DNA of 64,000 nucleotides from Pseudanabaena sp. PCC 6802 (GCF_000332175.1 NZ_KB235914.1:2910868-2974867); one strand, 5' to 3'. Counted from the stretch's first letter, positions 28,693 to 37,930 are shown. Program-made: numbers and translations. The notes: generated by a model from the letters alone, not told the origin.

Positions 28693-29097
28693 ATGAATGA
28701 CCAACTCAAAGCAATCGAAAACACATTCTTTGCTTACGCTGGAGCCTTTAACAAACTTTACCCAACAGAAGTTGCGCCCTTTTTTCATTTGCCTTCCATG
28801 CTCATGACTTCAAGCCAAGTTGTAGTGATGAACAACTCGATTGAAGTGCTTGGTGTCTTTACAGTTCTAATGGATGGATTAAGAAGTAGAAATTTTGCAA
28901 AATCTAAAATCATTGGCGATCTCGAAATCAAGCAACTCAGTGATAATCAGGGACAAGTTGTTGGAGTTGCTAAGCGCTTCGACCAAGAAGACAAGGAAAT
29001 CGAACACTTTGGCTTTACCTATACTCTGCGCAAAGTTGAAGACAAATGGAAGATTATTGTAGGCGTACTACATGAACCTGAACCACTTCCCGAATAA
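28693..29097 (+). CDS. SnoaL/NTF2-like fold protein
   Basis: 134 residues from ATG 28693, with GGAGA upstream; ATG 28678 lies before that site. Pattern of a cone-shaped NTF2-like domain: IENTFFAYAGAFNKLYPTEV helix, VVVMNNSIEVLG, then strands ending FTYTLRKVEDKWKIIVG. Such proteins bind or isomerise small hydrophobic ligands. Last gene of the plus-strand array before the toxin-antitoxin pair. Confidence 0.7.
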   Translation: MNDQLKAIENTFFAYAGAFNKLYPTEVAPFFHLPSMLMTSSQVVVMNNSIEVLGVFTVLMDGLRSRNFAKSKIIGDLEIKQLSDNQGQVVGVAKRFDQEDKEIEHFGFTYTLRKVEDKWKIIVGVLHEPEPLPE

Positions 29098-29115
29098 TGG
29101 TCTAGATTGAAAAGC

Positions 29116-29151
29116 GCGATCGCTTTTCGATTAGCTGAAATGGGAAGGCGA
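29116..29151. repeat. Direct repeat, copy 1, upstream of toxin-antitoxin pair
   Basis: 36 bp beginning GCGATCGCTTTTCGATTAGC and ending GGGAAGGCGA; it matches 29855-29890 at 35 of 36 positions. It contains the HIP1 octamer. Confidence 0.8.
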
Positions 29152-29249
29152 TCGCTTTTTTGCCAATAAATCAGACCGCATTGTCTCTGTTCTAGCGTAC
29201 TGCTAAAATAGAAGCAGTTAATTCAAGGTTAAGTAAGGTTAAGTGTAGA

Positions 29250-29519
29250 ATGCCAGTTACATTGCCACCAGAACTAGAGCAGTTTATCCAAAGTCAAGTC
29301 GCTAGCGGTAAGTATGCCTCTGTTGATGAGGTATTTTTAGCGGGTATTAAGCTATTAGAGGAACGAGAACGCCTTTATCAAGGGCGATTTGAAGAATTAC
29401 GCCGTGAGGTTTTGGTTGGGGTCGGGGAAGCCGAGCAAGGCAAACTATTAGAGGCAGAAGCGGTAATAAGTGAGTTGCAAGAGAAATTGCGCCAACGCCG
29501 CGTTCAGAGCGATCCATGA
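29250..29519 (+). CDS. ParD-like antitoxin
   Basis: 89 residues. Ribbon-helix-helix start (VTLPPELEQFIQSQVASGKY, SVDEVFLAGIKLLEE), followed by an acidic helical tail that would wrap the toxin. Antitoxins of this kind repress their own promoter and neutralise ParE. The stop overlaps the toxin start by four bases (ATGA), the usual translational coupling of such modules. Confidence 0.88.
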   Translation: MPVTLPPELEQFIQSQVASGKYASVDEVFLAGIKLLEERERLYQGRFEELRREVLVGVGEAEQGKLLEAEAVISELQEKLRQRRVQSDP

Positions 29520-29827
29520 GCAATTCTTGTAGAATCACACCAACAGCAAGTCGAGACATAGAGAGTATTATGGACTATCTTGCTGAGAAGGTGAGTTTTG
29601 AGATGGCAGAGCGTTTTCTTCAGAAGATAACCGAGAAATTTAAATTGCTAGCCAAGTTTCCTCAAATAGGACGAGGGCGAGATGAATTATATCTCGGCTT
29701 GCGGAGTCTACCCTTGGAAGAATACCTCATCTTTTATCGTTTAGTGCCTGAGGGAATCGAGGTGATGCGAGTGATGCCTGGCTATCGCGATCTGGGTGCG
29801 CTATTTGCTGAAACTGATGAAGGCTAA
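29516..29827 (+). CDS. ParE/RelE superfamily toxin
   Basis: 103 residues. Typical fold: ITPTASRDIESIMDYLAEK helix pair, FPQIGRGRDEL, SLPLEEYLIFYRL and IEVMRVMPGYRDL. The RDEL and YRD-type residues favour ParE (gyrase inhibition) over RelE (mRNA cleavage), but the target cannot be proved from sequence. The frame looks intact. Confidence 0.88.
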   Translation: MSNSCRITPTASRDIESIMDYLAEKVSFEMAERFLQKITEKFKLLAKFPQIGRGRDELYLGLRSLPLEEYLIFYRLVPEGIEVMRVMPGYRDLGALFAETDEG

Positions 29828-29854
29828 GCGATCGCTCCTAAATTTCACCAAAGT

Positions 29855-29890
29855 GCGATCGCTTTTCGATTAGCTTAAATGGGAAGGCGA
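29855..29890. repeat. Direct repeat, copy 2, downstream of toxin-antitoxin pair
   Basis: 35 of 36 bases match 29116-29151 (one G to T change). It starts 28 bases after the toxin stop, so the two copies bracket the module. Confidence 0.8.
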
Positions 29891-30004
29891 GCTTGCCTAC
29901 AGATTCATAGACGTTAAAAAAGATTTGAGGATGACTCAAAGACCTTTAGCAACCAAATAGCCATTGACCGATCCTCGTTAGCCTGCTACACCCTTACTAT
30001 ACTG

Positions 30005-32578
30005 TTGAGCTACAATCAAGCTACCCTATATAGTTCTGACACTGTGCTAGCTAACATCGATTCACCTGCGGGAACAAATCCAAATTCTTTGCGCCGACCG
30101 GAACTACTCGCCCCTGCCGGAGATTGGGATTGTGCGAAAGCGGCAGTCGAGAATGGTGCAGATGCGATTTATTTTGGGCTAGAGCGCTTTAACGCGCGGA
30201 TGCGGGCGCAAAACTTTACGGAAGCCGATCTGCCCGCATTGATGGAATTCCTGCACCGACGTGGTGTCAAAGGATATCTTACGCTCAATACCTTAATCTT
30301 TCCCAAGGAGTTGGAAGCAGCCGATCGCTATCTCAAGACAACGATCGCAGCAGGAGTAGATGCTGTAATCGTCCAGGACATCGGCATTTGTCGATTAATT
30401 CGACATCTATCGCCGGATTTTCCCATCCATGCCTCTACTCAAATGACTATTACCAGTGCGGCAGGAGTAGAATTTGCTAAATCCTTGGGTTGCCAGCTAG
30501 TCGTTCTGGCGCGTGAATGTTCCCTTCAAGAGATTCGTCAGATTCAAAAGCAAAGCAGCGATCGCCAGGTTTCACTACCGCTCGAAGTATTCGTGCATGG
30601 GGCGCTATGCGTTGCCTACTCCGGTCAGTGCTTGACTAGCGAAGCTCTAGGAGGTCGCTCCGCCAATCGCGGTGAGTGCGCCCAAGCTTGCCGAATGCCC
30701 TACGACTTAATTGTCGACCGCAAAGTTAAGGATTTGGGCGATCGTAAGTATCTCCTCAGCCCTCAGGATCTGGCAGGCATAGATGTCCTGCCGGAACTCT
30801 TGCAAGCTGGCGTTCATTGCCTCAAAATCGAGGGTCGTCTCAAAGCGCCGGAATACGTGGCTAATATCACGCGCATCTATCGTCAAGCTATCGATCGAGT
30901 TGTAAATACTCCTGGCACTAGCGAACCGCTTGCGGTTACTCCAGAAGCGAAACAGAGAGAACGATATGAATTAGAAATGTCTTTCTCGCGCGGTCTCTAC
31001 ACGGGTTGGTTTCGCGGCATCCACAATCAAGAACTGGTTCACGGGCGATTTGGTAAAAAGCGCGGTGTCTATCTCGGCACGGTTGCGCGTGTGAGTTGCG
31101 AGTTAGGGCATGAGTTCGTGGCATTAGTGACTGAAGCTCCGATCGAACCTGGTGATGGCATTGTGTTCGATCGCGGTCGCCCCGACACAAAAGAAGAAGG
31201 CGGGCGCGTCTATACCGTCGAGGCACGCGGTCAGGAAGTTATCCTCACTTTCGGGCAGGGTGCGATTAACTGGCAGCGCGTGGGCGCGGGCGATCGCATC
31301 TGGAAAACTAGCGATCCTGCTCTAGAGAAGCAAGTACGCCGCAGCTTTGCCTCAGAGCATCCCCAGTTCCAACGTCCAATCCAGATCGAAATACATGGAT
31401 GTATTGGGCAATCTCTGGTGGCGATCGCCCATGACGAGATCGGACATATCGTGCAGGTCGAATCCTCTATCCCATTGGTGGAGGCACATGCCAAACCAAT
31501 GACAACGGAGCGCTTGCAAGAGCAATTCGGACGCTTGGGAAATACTCCTTTTTGCTTGGGGGGATTAGAAAATTATCTCAGCGATCCGGCTATCCTCCCT
31601 GTAAGCGAATTGAATCGAATGCGGCGGGATATTGTCTCGCAGTTGGAAGAATTGCGATCGCGCCCCAAGCTTTGGCAGATCGATCCTACCTCTAAGCTAG
31701 AGGATTTATTGCCCAAATGCGATAATGGGAACTTAGAAACGCCACAACTAATTGTTTTGACCCGCAATCTGCAACAGTTACAAGCCGCAATCGCTGCGGG
31801 GATAGAAACTCTCTATTGTGAATTTGAAGATCCGCGTGCCTATAAAAAAGCAGTGGAATTAGGGCGCAGCGATCGCGCCGTGCCAAATCGCACGATTTGG
31901 GTGGCACCGCCGCGTATTGCGAAACCTGGAGAGAATTGGATATTGCAACAAGTTCGTGCCAGTAATGCGGATGGATATTTGGTACGCAATTACGATTGTT
32001 TGGAATTTTTTGAAGGCGATCGCTGTATCGGTGACTTCTCTCTGAATGTGGCTAACTCGCTAACGGCAGATTACTTCAAGCAGAGATTTAGCTTGGAACG
32101 TCTCACTGCTTCCTACGATCTCAACATCGGACAGCTTGCGGATCTATTACGTACCTGCCCTCCCAACTGGTTTGAAATTACAATCCACCAGCACATGCCG
32201 ATGTTTCATATGGAGCATTGTGTATTTTGTGCTTTTCTCTCTACTGGCAAAGATTACACTGACTGTGGGCGACCCTGCGAACAACACGAGGTGAAGCTGC
32301 GCGATCGCGCTGGAGCGGAACATGTTTTACGAGCGGATGCTGGATGTCGCAATACTGTATTTAACGGCACGGCACAAACTGGTGCGGAATACGTGCAGGA
32401 TTTGATGGCAATGGGTGCCCGGCATTTCCGCATTGAATTTACGCATGAATCTCCAGAACAGGTCCAACAAACCGTGAAATGCTACCAGCAGCTATTGCAC
32501 GGTGAAATAACGGGAGCGCAACTTTGGCAGAAATTGAAACTACAAAATCAACTGGGCGTAACGCGAGGTTCTTTCTAA
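30005..32578 (+). CDS. Peptidase U32 family protein (RlhA/TrhP-like RNA hydroxylation enzyme)
   Basis: 857 residues, TTG start at 30005 with no clear ribosome-binding site; the conserved part begins at ELLAPAGDWDCAKAAVENGADAIYFG. U32 signature: VFVHGALCVAYSGQCLTSEALGGRSANRGECAQACRMPY, with the cysteine set that likely binds an iron-sulfur cluster. A DUF3656-type middle and a second barrel-like C-terminal part follow, with further cysteines (CVFCAFLSTGKDYTDCGRPC, written here as CVFC and CGRPC). Described members hydroxylate tRNA or 23S rRNA uridines/cytidines using prephenate; older 'collagenase' names are misleading. It stands alone. Confidence 0.85.
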   Translation: MSYNQATLYSSDTVLANIDSPAGTNPNSLRRPELLAPAGDWDCAKAAVENGADAIYFGLERFNARMRAQNFTEADLPALMEFLHRRGVKGYLTLNTLIFPKELEAADRYLKTTIAAGVDAVIVQDIGICRLIRHLSPDFPIHASTQMTITSAAGVEFAKSLGCQLVVLARECSLQEIRQIQKQSSDRQVSLPLEVFVHGALCVAYSGQCLTSEALGGRSANRGECAQACRMPYDLIVDRKVKDLGDRKYLLSPQDLAGIDVLPELLQAGVHCLKIEGRLKAPEYVANITRIYRQAIDRVVNTPGTSEPLAVTPEAKQRERYELEMSFSRGLYTGWFRGIHNQELVHGRFGKKRGVYLGTVARVSCELGHEFVALVTEAPIEPGDGIVFDRGRPDTKEEGGRVYTVEARGQEVILTFGQGAINWQRVGAGDRIWKTSDPALEKQVRRSFASEHPQFQRPIQIEIHGCIGQSLVAIAHDEIGHIVQVESSIPLVEAHAKPMTTERLQEQFGRLGNTPFCLGGLENYLSDPAILPVSELNRMRRDIVSQLEELRSRPKLWQIDPTSKLEDLLPKCDNGNLETPQLIVLTRNLQQLQAAIAAGIETLYCEFEDPRAYKKAVELGRSDRAVPNRTIWVAPPRIAKPGENWILQQVRASNADGYLVRNYDCLEFFEGDRCIGDFSLNVANSLTADYFKQRFSLERLTASYDLNIGQLADLLRTCPPNWFEITIHQHMPMFHMEHCVFCAFLSTGKDYTDCGRPCEQHEVKLRDRAGAEHVLRADAGCRNTVFNGTAQTGAEYVQDLMAMGARHFRIEFTHESPEQVQQTVKCYQQLLHGEITGAQLWQKLKLQNQLGVTRGSF

Positions 32579-32580
32579 TA

Positions 32581-35500
32581 CTAAAGGATCTCGATCGACA
32601 GTAGAATCTGGCCAGCAGCGATCGCTTGACCTGTCTGGCAAAGAATCTGTCCCACCTTGCCCGAACTGCTAGCGACTAGCGAAATCTCCATTTTCATGGC
32701 TTCTAAAATAATTAAACTTTGCCCTTCTGCGACGATATCTCCCGATTGTACGAGAATTTGCCACACCGTCCCCGCAAAGTCTGCAAGTAAAGCCTCTTGC
32801 CCGTCAGGAATTTCTATTTCCGGCGTATCTGGGACGGGATCTGTGGCAAAACTTTCCTGTCGATCGAATTCTCCGGCGATCGCCCAGCGATCGCGTTCTG
32901 CCGCAAAAGCCGATTGCTGCTGGGTTTTAAATGTCGCGATCGATTCCGCATTGTTTTGGAGAAATTCTTGATATTGTTTGAGTCGGAAGGTCTGTTCTTC
33001 AATCTCTAGCTTAACTTTACCCTGAATTACATCCTCGCGATATCGCAGCAGTTCCTCAGCAGAAACGGGGAAAAAGCGAATTCGATCGAAAAATCGCAAT
33101 AACCAGGGCTTAGAGAAATCAGCAGTTTGCTTATAGCGATTCCATACAGGCACGGTTCGTCCTACAAACTGATATCCTCCAGGGCCTTCCATCCCATAAA
33201 TGCAGAGGTAGGCTCCTCCAATCCCCACAGCATTCTCTGGTGTCCAGGTTCGAGCTGGGTTATATTTGGTCGTGACCAGGCGATGGCGGGGATCGATCGG
33301 CGTAGCTACGGGCGCGCCCAAATAAACATCGCCTAAGCCGAGGACGAGGTAACTGGCACTAAAAACAATTTCGCGCACTTGTTCGATATCTCTCAATCCA
33401 TTAATACGGCGAATGAACTCCAGATTGCTAGGGCACCAGGGAGCATTGTCGCGCACGGATTGCATGTACTTCGCGATCGCCAGTTGTGTCGAAGCATCAT
33501 CCCAGGATAATGGTAAATGCACGACCCGACTGGCTACTTCTACCTCGCTGAGATCTGGTAATTCCTGCTCGGTGGTAGCAAGAATATCGAGCAGCTTTTG
33601 TCGCGGTAGCTGACGGCTATCGTAGTGGATTTGCAGCGATCGAATGCCGGGGGTGAGATCGACTATGCCGGGGAGCTTGAGTTCCTGGAGCCAGAGCATG
33701 AGGGCATGGACGCGAAACCGCAGATTCAGATCCAGAATCAATGGCCCGTATTCAATTAGTAAATACTTATCTCCAGCTTGACGGTAGGTGACAGCTATTT
33801 GCTGCTGCGTTTCGGGAATTTGTTGCAGAACTGGAGAGATGCTTGTAATCTCTGGAAGATTCTCCTTTAAGTTTGTTAGTGTTACTGGCGATCGCTCCGA
33901 TTTTCTTAGTGTGAAGATTTCCTCCTCTTGGATGCATTCTAGTTCGCTCGCAGTTTCGGGATCGATTGGATAAAAGCGCACCGTATCGCCTGGCTTCATT
34001 TGTCCGATCTTCCAGAGTTCCGCCTGCACGATTGTGGCAGGACAGACAAATCCTCCCAAACTCGGGCCATCATGCGCGAGGATAATCGGCATGTCTCCAG
34101 TGAAATCAATCGTCCCGATCGCGTAGGCATTATCGTGAATATTCGATGGGTGCAAGCCAGCTTCGCCACCGTTTGCCCTCGCCCATTGCGGTTTCGGCCC
34201 AATCAAACGAATACCTGTACGGGCAGAGTTATGGTGTATCGTCCAACGCTGGGAAAATAGCATGGCGATGTCGGAGTTCGTGAAGAAATCCGGTGCTCCA
34301 TGAGGGCCGTAGAACACAGCTACTTCCCAATCAGAAGTATATTGCGGAATTAGATCGCAAGGAAGAGATAGATGGCTATTAGCATCATTGTCAGTGTTGT
34401 CGGTGTTGGTAATATGCAGTACATCGCCTTTGCGTAACGTTCGCCCGCCATGACCGCCGAATTGCCCCAACGTGAATGTCGATCTGCTACCCAAATATTC
34501 CGGCACGTCAAATCCATGCCGAATTGCTACATATGTACGATAGCCAGCCCCTTCGATCCCCTTTAGCTTTAACGTGCTGCCTGTTTTGACTGGTATCGCA
34601 CGCCAATAGGAAACTGGATTCCCATCGAGAGTTGCGCGCATTGCTGCCCCAGTTAGACAAATTGTCGTGTCGCAGTTGAATTTTAGAGTTGGACCCAGCA
34701 TGGTACATTCCAATGCTGCCGACAATTCAGGATTGCCTAAGATGCGATTGCCCAGTCTAAAAGCCAGGCTGTCCATCGGTCCCGATGGAGGTACGCCGAT
34801 ATCCCAATATCCAACTCGACCAGGATAATCTTGAATAGTAGTAAATGTGCCCGGATCTAACACGTCAATTGTCTGAGGACGATAGATAAATTTACCGAGT
34901 AGCCTGGTACTGACCTGACCCCGGACAAAGTCGGGATAGCTAACAACCTGACGCAGATAATCTAAATTAGTCTCAATCCCAGCAATTTTCGATTCCGCTA
35001 GAGCGGTTTGCAGCTTCGAGATTGCTTCCACGCGATCGCTGCCATGTACGATTAACTTTGCTAGTAAAGGATCGTAGAAGGGTGTTACTTCAGTGCCGCT
35101 CTCAATCCAGCTATCCCAACGCACCCCAGTAGCGAGCTTGACACAGTCGAGCAATCCCGAACTCGGTTGAAACTGCTTATTTGCATCCTCAGCATAGATG
35201 CGAACTTGCATAGCATGGCCTTGGGGTTGATGGTGATAGTTATCCAGGAAAGTCCGATCGCCTGCTGCCAGCCGCACCATCCATTCCACCAGATCGACAT
35301 CGCATACCATCTCCGTTACGCCATGCTCGACTTGCAAGCGAGTATTGACTTCTAGAAAGTAAAACTCCTGCGCATCCACATCGAAAATATATTCAACGGT
35401 GCCCGCCGAGCGATAGGCTACGGCTTCTCCCAAGCGCACGGCAGCATCGCACAATACCTGCCTCAGCCGATCGCTAATACCAGGTGCAGGTGTTTCTTCA

Positions 35501-36213
35501 ATTACCTTTTGGTTCCGTCGCTGTGTCGAACAGTCGCGTTCTCCTAGGGCAATAACTTTTCCATTACCATCGCCAAAGATCTGAACTTCAATATGTCTGG
35601 CAGTTTGGATATATTTCTCCAGAAAAATACCGCTTTGCTTAAAATTCGCTTCACTTAAATGTTTTACCTTATCGTAAGCTCGCTCTAATTCAGCTTCGTT
35701 ATCGCAGACCTGCATCCCAATACCACCACCCCCTGCCGTGCTTTTCAGCATTACAGGATAAGCGATCGCTTTGGCAACCTCGCGAGCTTGCTCCACATTT
35801 TCCAGCAGATCGCTGCCCGGTAGCATTGACACCTGATTTTGTGCAGCAATTTCCCTTGCGATGTGTTTCAGCCCAAACTGTCGCAATTGCGTCGGAGTGG
35901 GGCCGATAAACTGAATTCCCGCGTCCGCGCAAGCTTCGGCGAATTCGGCATTCTCGCTCAAAAAGCCGTAACCGGGATGAATAGCTTTCACTCCCGCAGC
36001 TAGAGCAATTTCTAAAAGGCGATCGTAGCGCAGATAACTTTCAGCCGCAGTCATCCCACCCAGGCAAATAGCTTCCTTGGCAAGCGTGACATGTTGAGCG
36101 TGAGTATCTGCTTCCGAATACACAGCAACGGAATCGATCCCCAAGCGATCGAGCGTACGAATTACCCGACACGCGATTTCACCGCGATTGGCAACTAAAA
36201 CTTTGGTAAACAT
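32581..36213 (-). CDS. Biotin-dependent urea/guanidine carboxylase
   Basis: About 1210 residues from ATG 36213 (MFTKVLVANRGEIACR). Biotin carboxylase domain at 1-445 with the ATP-grasp Gly loop STAGGGGIGM and EVNTRLQVEHGVTE. Then the carboxyltransferase, built from a KipA/AHS2-like part (TFTTIQDYPGRVGYWDIGVP, about 465-775) and a KipI/AHS1-like part (about 810-1040), and a C-terminal biotinyl domain with EAMKME. Usually annotated as urea carboxylase; next to DUF1989 genes under a guanidine-I riboswitch it is better read as guanidine carboxylase, making carboxyguanidine from guanidine, bicarbonate and ATP. The allophanate hydrolase that would finish the pathway is not in the window. Last gene of its operon. 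Confidence 0.9.
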   Translation of the reverse strand: MFTKVLVANRGEIACRVIRTLDRLGIDSVAVYSEADTHAQHVTLAKEAICLGGMTAAESYLRYDRLLEIALAAGVKAIHPGYGFLSENAEFAEACADAGIQFIGPTPTQLRQFGLKHIAREIAAQNQVSMLPGSDLLENVEQAREVAKAIAYPVMLKSTAGGGGIGMQVCDNEAELERAYDKVKHLSEANFKQSGIFLEKYIQTARHIEVQIFGDGNGKVIALGERDCSTQRRNQKVIEETPAPGISDRLRQVLCDAAVRLGEAVAYRSAGTVEYIFDVDAQEFYFLEVNTRLQVEHGVTEMVCDVDLVEWMVRLAAGDRTFLDNYHHQPQGHAMQVRIYAEDANKQFQPSSGLLDCVKLATGVRWDSWIESGTEVTPFYDPLLAKLIVHGSDRVEAISKLQTALAESKIAGIETNLDYLRQVVSYPDFVRGQVSTRLLGKFIYRPQTIDVLDPGTFTTIQDYPGRVGYWDIGVPPSGPMDSLAFRLGNRILGNPELSAALECTMLGPTLKFNCDTTICLTGAAMRATLDGNPVSYWRAIPVKTGSTLKLKGIEGAGYRTYVAIRHGFDVPEYLGSRSTFTLGQFGGHGGRTLRKGDVLHITNTDNTDNDANSHLSLPCDLIPQYTSDWEVAVFYGPHGAPDFFTNSDIAMLFSQRWTIHHNSARTGIRLIGPKPQWARANGGEAGLHPSNIHDNAYAIGTIDFTGDMPIILAHDGPSLGGFVCPATIVQAELWKIGQMKPGDTVRFYPIDPETASELECIQEEEIFTLRKSERSPVTLTNLKENLPEITSISPVLQQIPETQQQIAVTYRQAGDKYLLIEYGPLILDLNLRFRVHALMLWLQELKLPGIVDLTPGIRSLQIHYDSRQLPRQKLLDILATTEQELPDLSEVEVASRVVHLPLSWDDASTQLAIAKYMQSVRDNAPWCPSNLEFIRRINGLRDIEQVREIVFSASYLVLGLGDVYLGAPVATPIDPRHRLVTTKYNPARTWTPENAVGIGGAYLCIYGMEGPGGYQFVGRTVPVWNRYKQTADFSKPWLLRFFDRIRFFPVSAEELLRYREDVIQGKVKLEIEEQTFRLKQYQEFLQNNAESIATFKTQQQSAFAAERDRWAIAGEFDRQESFATDPVPDTPEIEIPDGQEALLADFAGTVWQILVQSGDIVAEGQSLIILEAMKMEISLVASSSGKVGQILCQTGQAIAAGQILLSIEIL

Positions 36214-36250
36214 AGAGCGTGATGTAGTGCAGCGCAAGAATTACATTTAT

Positions 36251-36889
36251 CTACGCTGCATCCCAAACAATCAGTCGAATTGGGGTGGGATTGTAAGCGT
36301 TACATGGATTATTAATCTGCGGACAGTTGGAGATCAAAACCATGACATCCATCTCAGCCCGTAAATCTATATGTTTCCCAGCTTCCGATATACCATCCAC
36401 AATCTCCAATGTGCCATCAGCATTCACAGGGACGTTCATATAGAAATTGATGTTGCTGACCAAATCCCGCTTGTTCATTTCATACTTGCTGAGTTCCAAC
36501 AGGTAGTTTTCCACACAAGCATGCAGGTGTTTTTTGTGCAATCCATAGCGGACGGAGTTACTTTCCATGCTACAGGCTCCGCCCAGCGTGTCGTGCCTGC
36601 CGCAGGTGTCGGCAATTACAGTCATCATCACGTTGCCCTCATTGGACATCAATCTAGTGCCCGTGGTGATAAAAATATTCCCTTGCCGAACGACTGTATC
36701 AGGTGCGCTATAGCGTTCTGAAGTGTCATCGGCTTTATAGATAATCGTATCTACTGCCTGATTCCCCTGTAAATCGATAATGCGCAGAATCTGACCTTTG
36801 CGAATCACCTTCGACCAGGGCTGGCGTGCTGCCAGTTCTTCATCGTAAATCGCATTTGCTGGATTGAGTTCGATTGCTGTTGCCACCAT
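36251..36889 (-). CDS. DUF1989 protein, probable carboxyguanidine deiminase subunit
   Basis: 212 residues, ATG with GGAGGAAA upstream. DUF1989 ('urea carboxylase-associated protein') features: IRKGQILRIIDLQGNQAVD, TIIYKADDTSERY, ADTCGRHDTLGGACS with conserved Cys/His residues expected to bind zinc, NINFYMNVPV, GKHIDLRAEMDVMVLISNCPQ and NPCNAYNPTPIRL. Paired DUF1989 proteins have been shown to form carboxyguanidine deiminase (CgdAB), turning carboxyguanidine into allophanate and ammonia. I do not assign A or B. It lies 37 bases upstream of the carboxylase in the same operon. Confidence 0.85.
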   Translation of the reverse strand: MVATAIELNPANAIYDEELAARQPWSKVIRKGQILRIIDLQGNQAVDTIIYKADDTSERYSAPDTVVRQGNIFITTGTRLMSNEGNVMMTVIADTCGRHDTLGGACSMESNSVRYGLHKKHLHACVENYLLELSKYEMNKRDLVSNINFYMNVPVNADGTLEIVDGISEAGKHIDLRAEMDVMVLISNCPQINNPCNAYNPTPIRLIVWDAA

Positions 36890-36935
36890 AGCTTATTTCC
36901 TCCAAATTAATTATGTAAACGATATCTTTTAATAC

Positions 36936-37060
36936 GGACGTTAGGGGCAGGTTTAGCGAGAAATATTTGATTTTTACCTGTAGGACTTCTACAAAACCTG
37001 CCCCTACAATTTTGTCGATCGCGTTTGTACGAAAACTGTCTTACCCTAATGGATTTTTGA
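36936..37060. repeat. Family D repeat, copy 1
   Basis: Inverted AGGGGCAGGTTT (36943 on) and AAACCTGCCCCT (near 36994), followed by GTACGAAAACTG and GGATTTTTGA. A second copy lies at 54546. It fills the gap between the two DUF1989 genes without breaking either. Confidence 0.7.
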
Positions 37061-37075
37061 TAGCGATCGCTCTTC

Positions 37076-37834
37076 CTACACCTGCGCGAATAATACATCC
37101 GTGTTGATAAAGCCGCGTTTGACTTCCTCATTCGCAGTCCGACATAGATCTTCGTCAGATGGAGCAGGCGATTTCCAGACTGTAAGCTGAATCGACTTGG
37201 GACGATACACTGTATCGGGGTGCAGTACATGGGGACAATTGGATACGATCGCTAGCACGTTCATTTCAGCCCTCAAATCCACAAAGCTACCAGGCTGTTC
37301 GCAGCCGCTGACATATTGCAAGTTTCCCTCAGGAGAAACCGCCACTCGACTGAATAGATTCACGTTGGGCATTAAGTCTTTGCGGGTAAGACCTCGCTTG
37401 CTAAGTGCCTTGAGGAAATTATTGCGAGAGTTGTTGTAATCGCTCTCTCCGTATTTATTGTAGGGACCTTGGCCGTACTTAGCCAGATTGCTCGCGGCAT
37501 TACTACAACCGCAAATCAAATCGTGATAGCCAGAAGTATCTTCAGTGATGGAGAATAGAATCCGCCCCATGTCTGAGTACATCACCATCCCTTTCTTTAA
37601 AAAGGCATTGAATTGAATCTTGGCTGTATCGGCTACATTCAAGCGTTCGATAGGGCTGTCGGCATTATAGCAAACGAGCGAAACGCCTTGAGAACCCTCC
37701 AGATCGGTGATGCGTAGCGTGTTGCCCCGTTTGATGATTCCATGCCAATAGGCTCCCCCTGGCAGTTTTTCATCTAATAGAACTAATTCGGGGGCGATCG
37801 CGGCATTCAGCATTGATGCAACGGTTTGTACCAT
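37076..37834 (-). CDS. DUF1989 protein, probable carboxyguanidine deiminase subunit
   Basis: 252 residues from ATG 37834, which has GGAG seven bases upstream. Longer starts up to 37903 lie inside the riboswitch expression platform and are unlikely. DUF1989 pattern: PGGAYWHGIIKRGNTLRITD, VSLVCYNADSPIERLN, FSITEDTSGYHDLICGCSNA with the probable metal-binding His/Cys set, and VDLRAEMNVLAIVSNCPHVLH. Partner of the DUF1989 gene at 36251; first gene of the operon after the minus-strand riboswitch. The tail (about 225-252) is charged and lacks the short end of its partner. Confidence 0.85.
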   Translation of the reverse strand: MVQTVASMLNAAIAPELVLLDEKLPGGAYWHGIIKRGNTLRITDLEGSQGVSLVCYNADSPIERLNVADTAKIQFNAFLKKGMVMYSDMGRILFSITEDTSGYHDLICGCSNAASNLAKYGQGPYNKYGESDYNNSRNNFLKALSKRGLTRKDLMPNVNLFSRVAVSPEGNLQYVSGCEQPGSFVDLRAEMNVLAIVSNCPHVLHPDTVYRPKSIQLTVWKSPAPSDEDLCRTANEEVKRGFINTDVLFAQV

Positions 37835-37873
37835 TAGAAATCTCCATTCTTGCAAGTAGCGGTCATAACAACC

Positions 37874-37930
37874 AAAGCCCAGGAGCTTATCAACCATCAT
37901 CAAGTGGGATGGTTTGACTCTCCCGGGCTT
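37874..37930 (-). terminator. Expression-platform hairpin of minus-strand guanidine riboswitch
   Basis: AAAGCCCGGGAG, which forms part of the riboswitch 3' domain, can instead pair with CTCCTGGGCTTT (complement of 37874-37885). The following bases GGTTGTT are T-rich but not a clean T run, so it could be a weak terminator. Confidence 0.55.

Noticed and set aside
16837-29097. Firm assignment of the island as an antiphage system
   Set aside because: KAP and patatin genes occur in defence loci, but no known system matches the whole set; kept as a hypothesis only.
37835-37903. Longer N-terminus for the first DUF1989 gene
   Set aside because: It would be encoded in the riboswitch expression platform and lacks a ribosome-binding site, whereas ATG 37834 has one.
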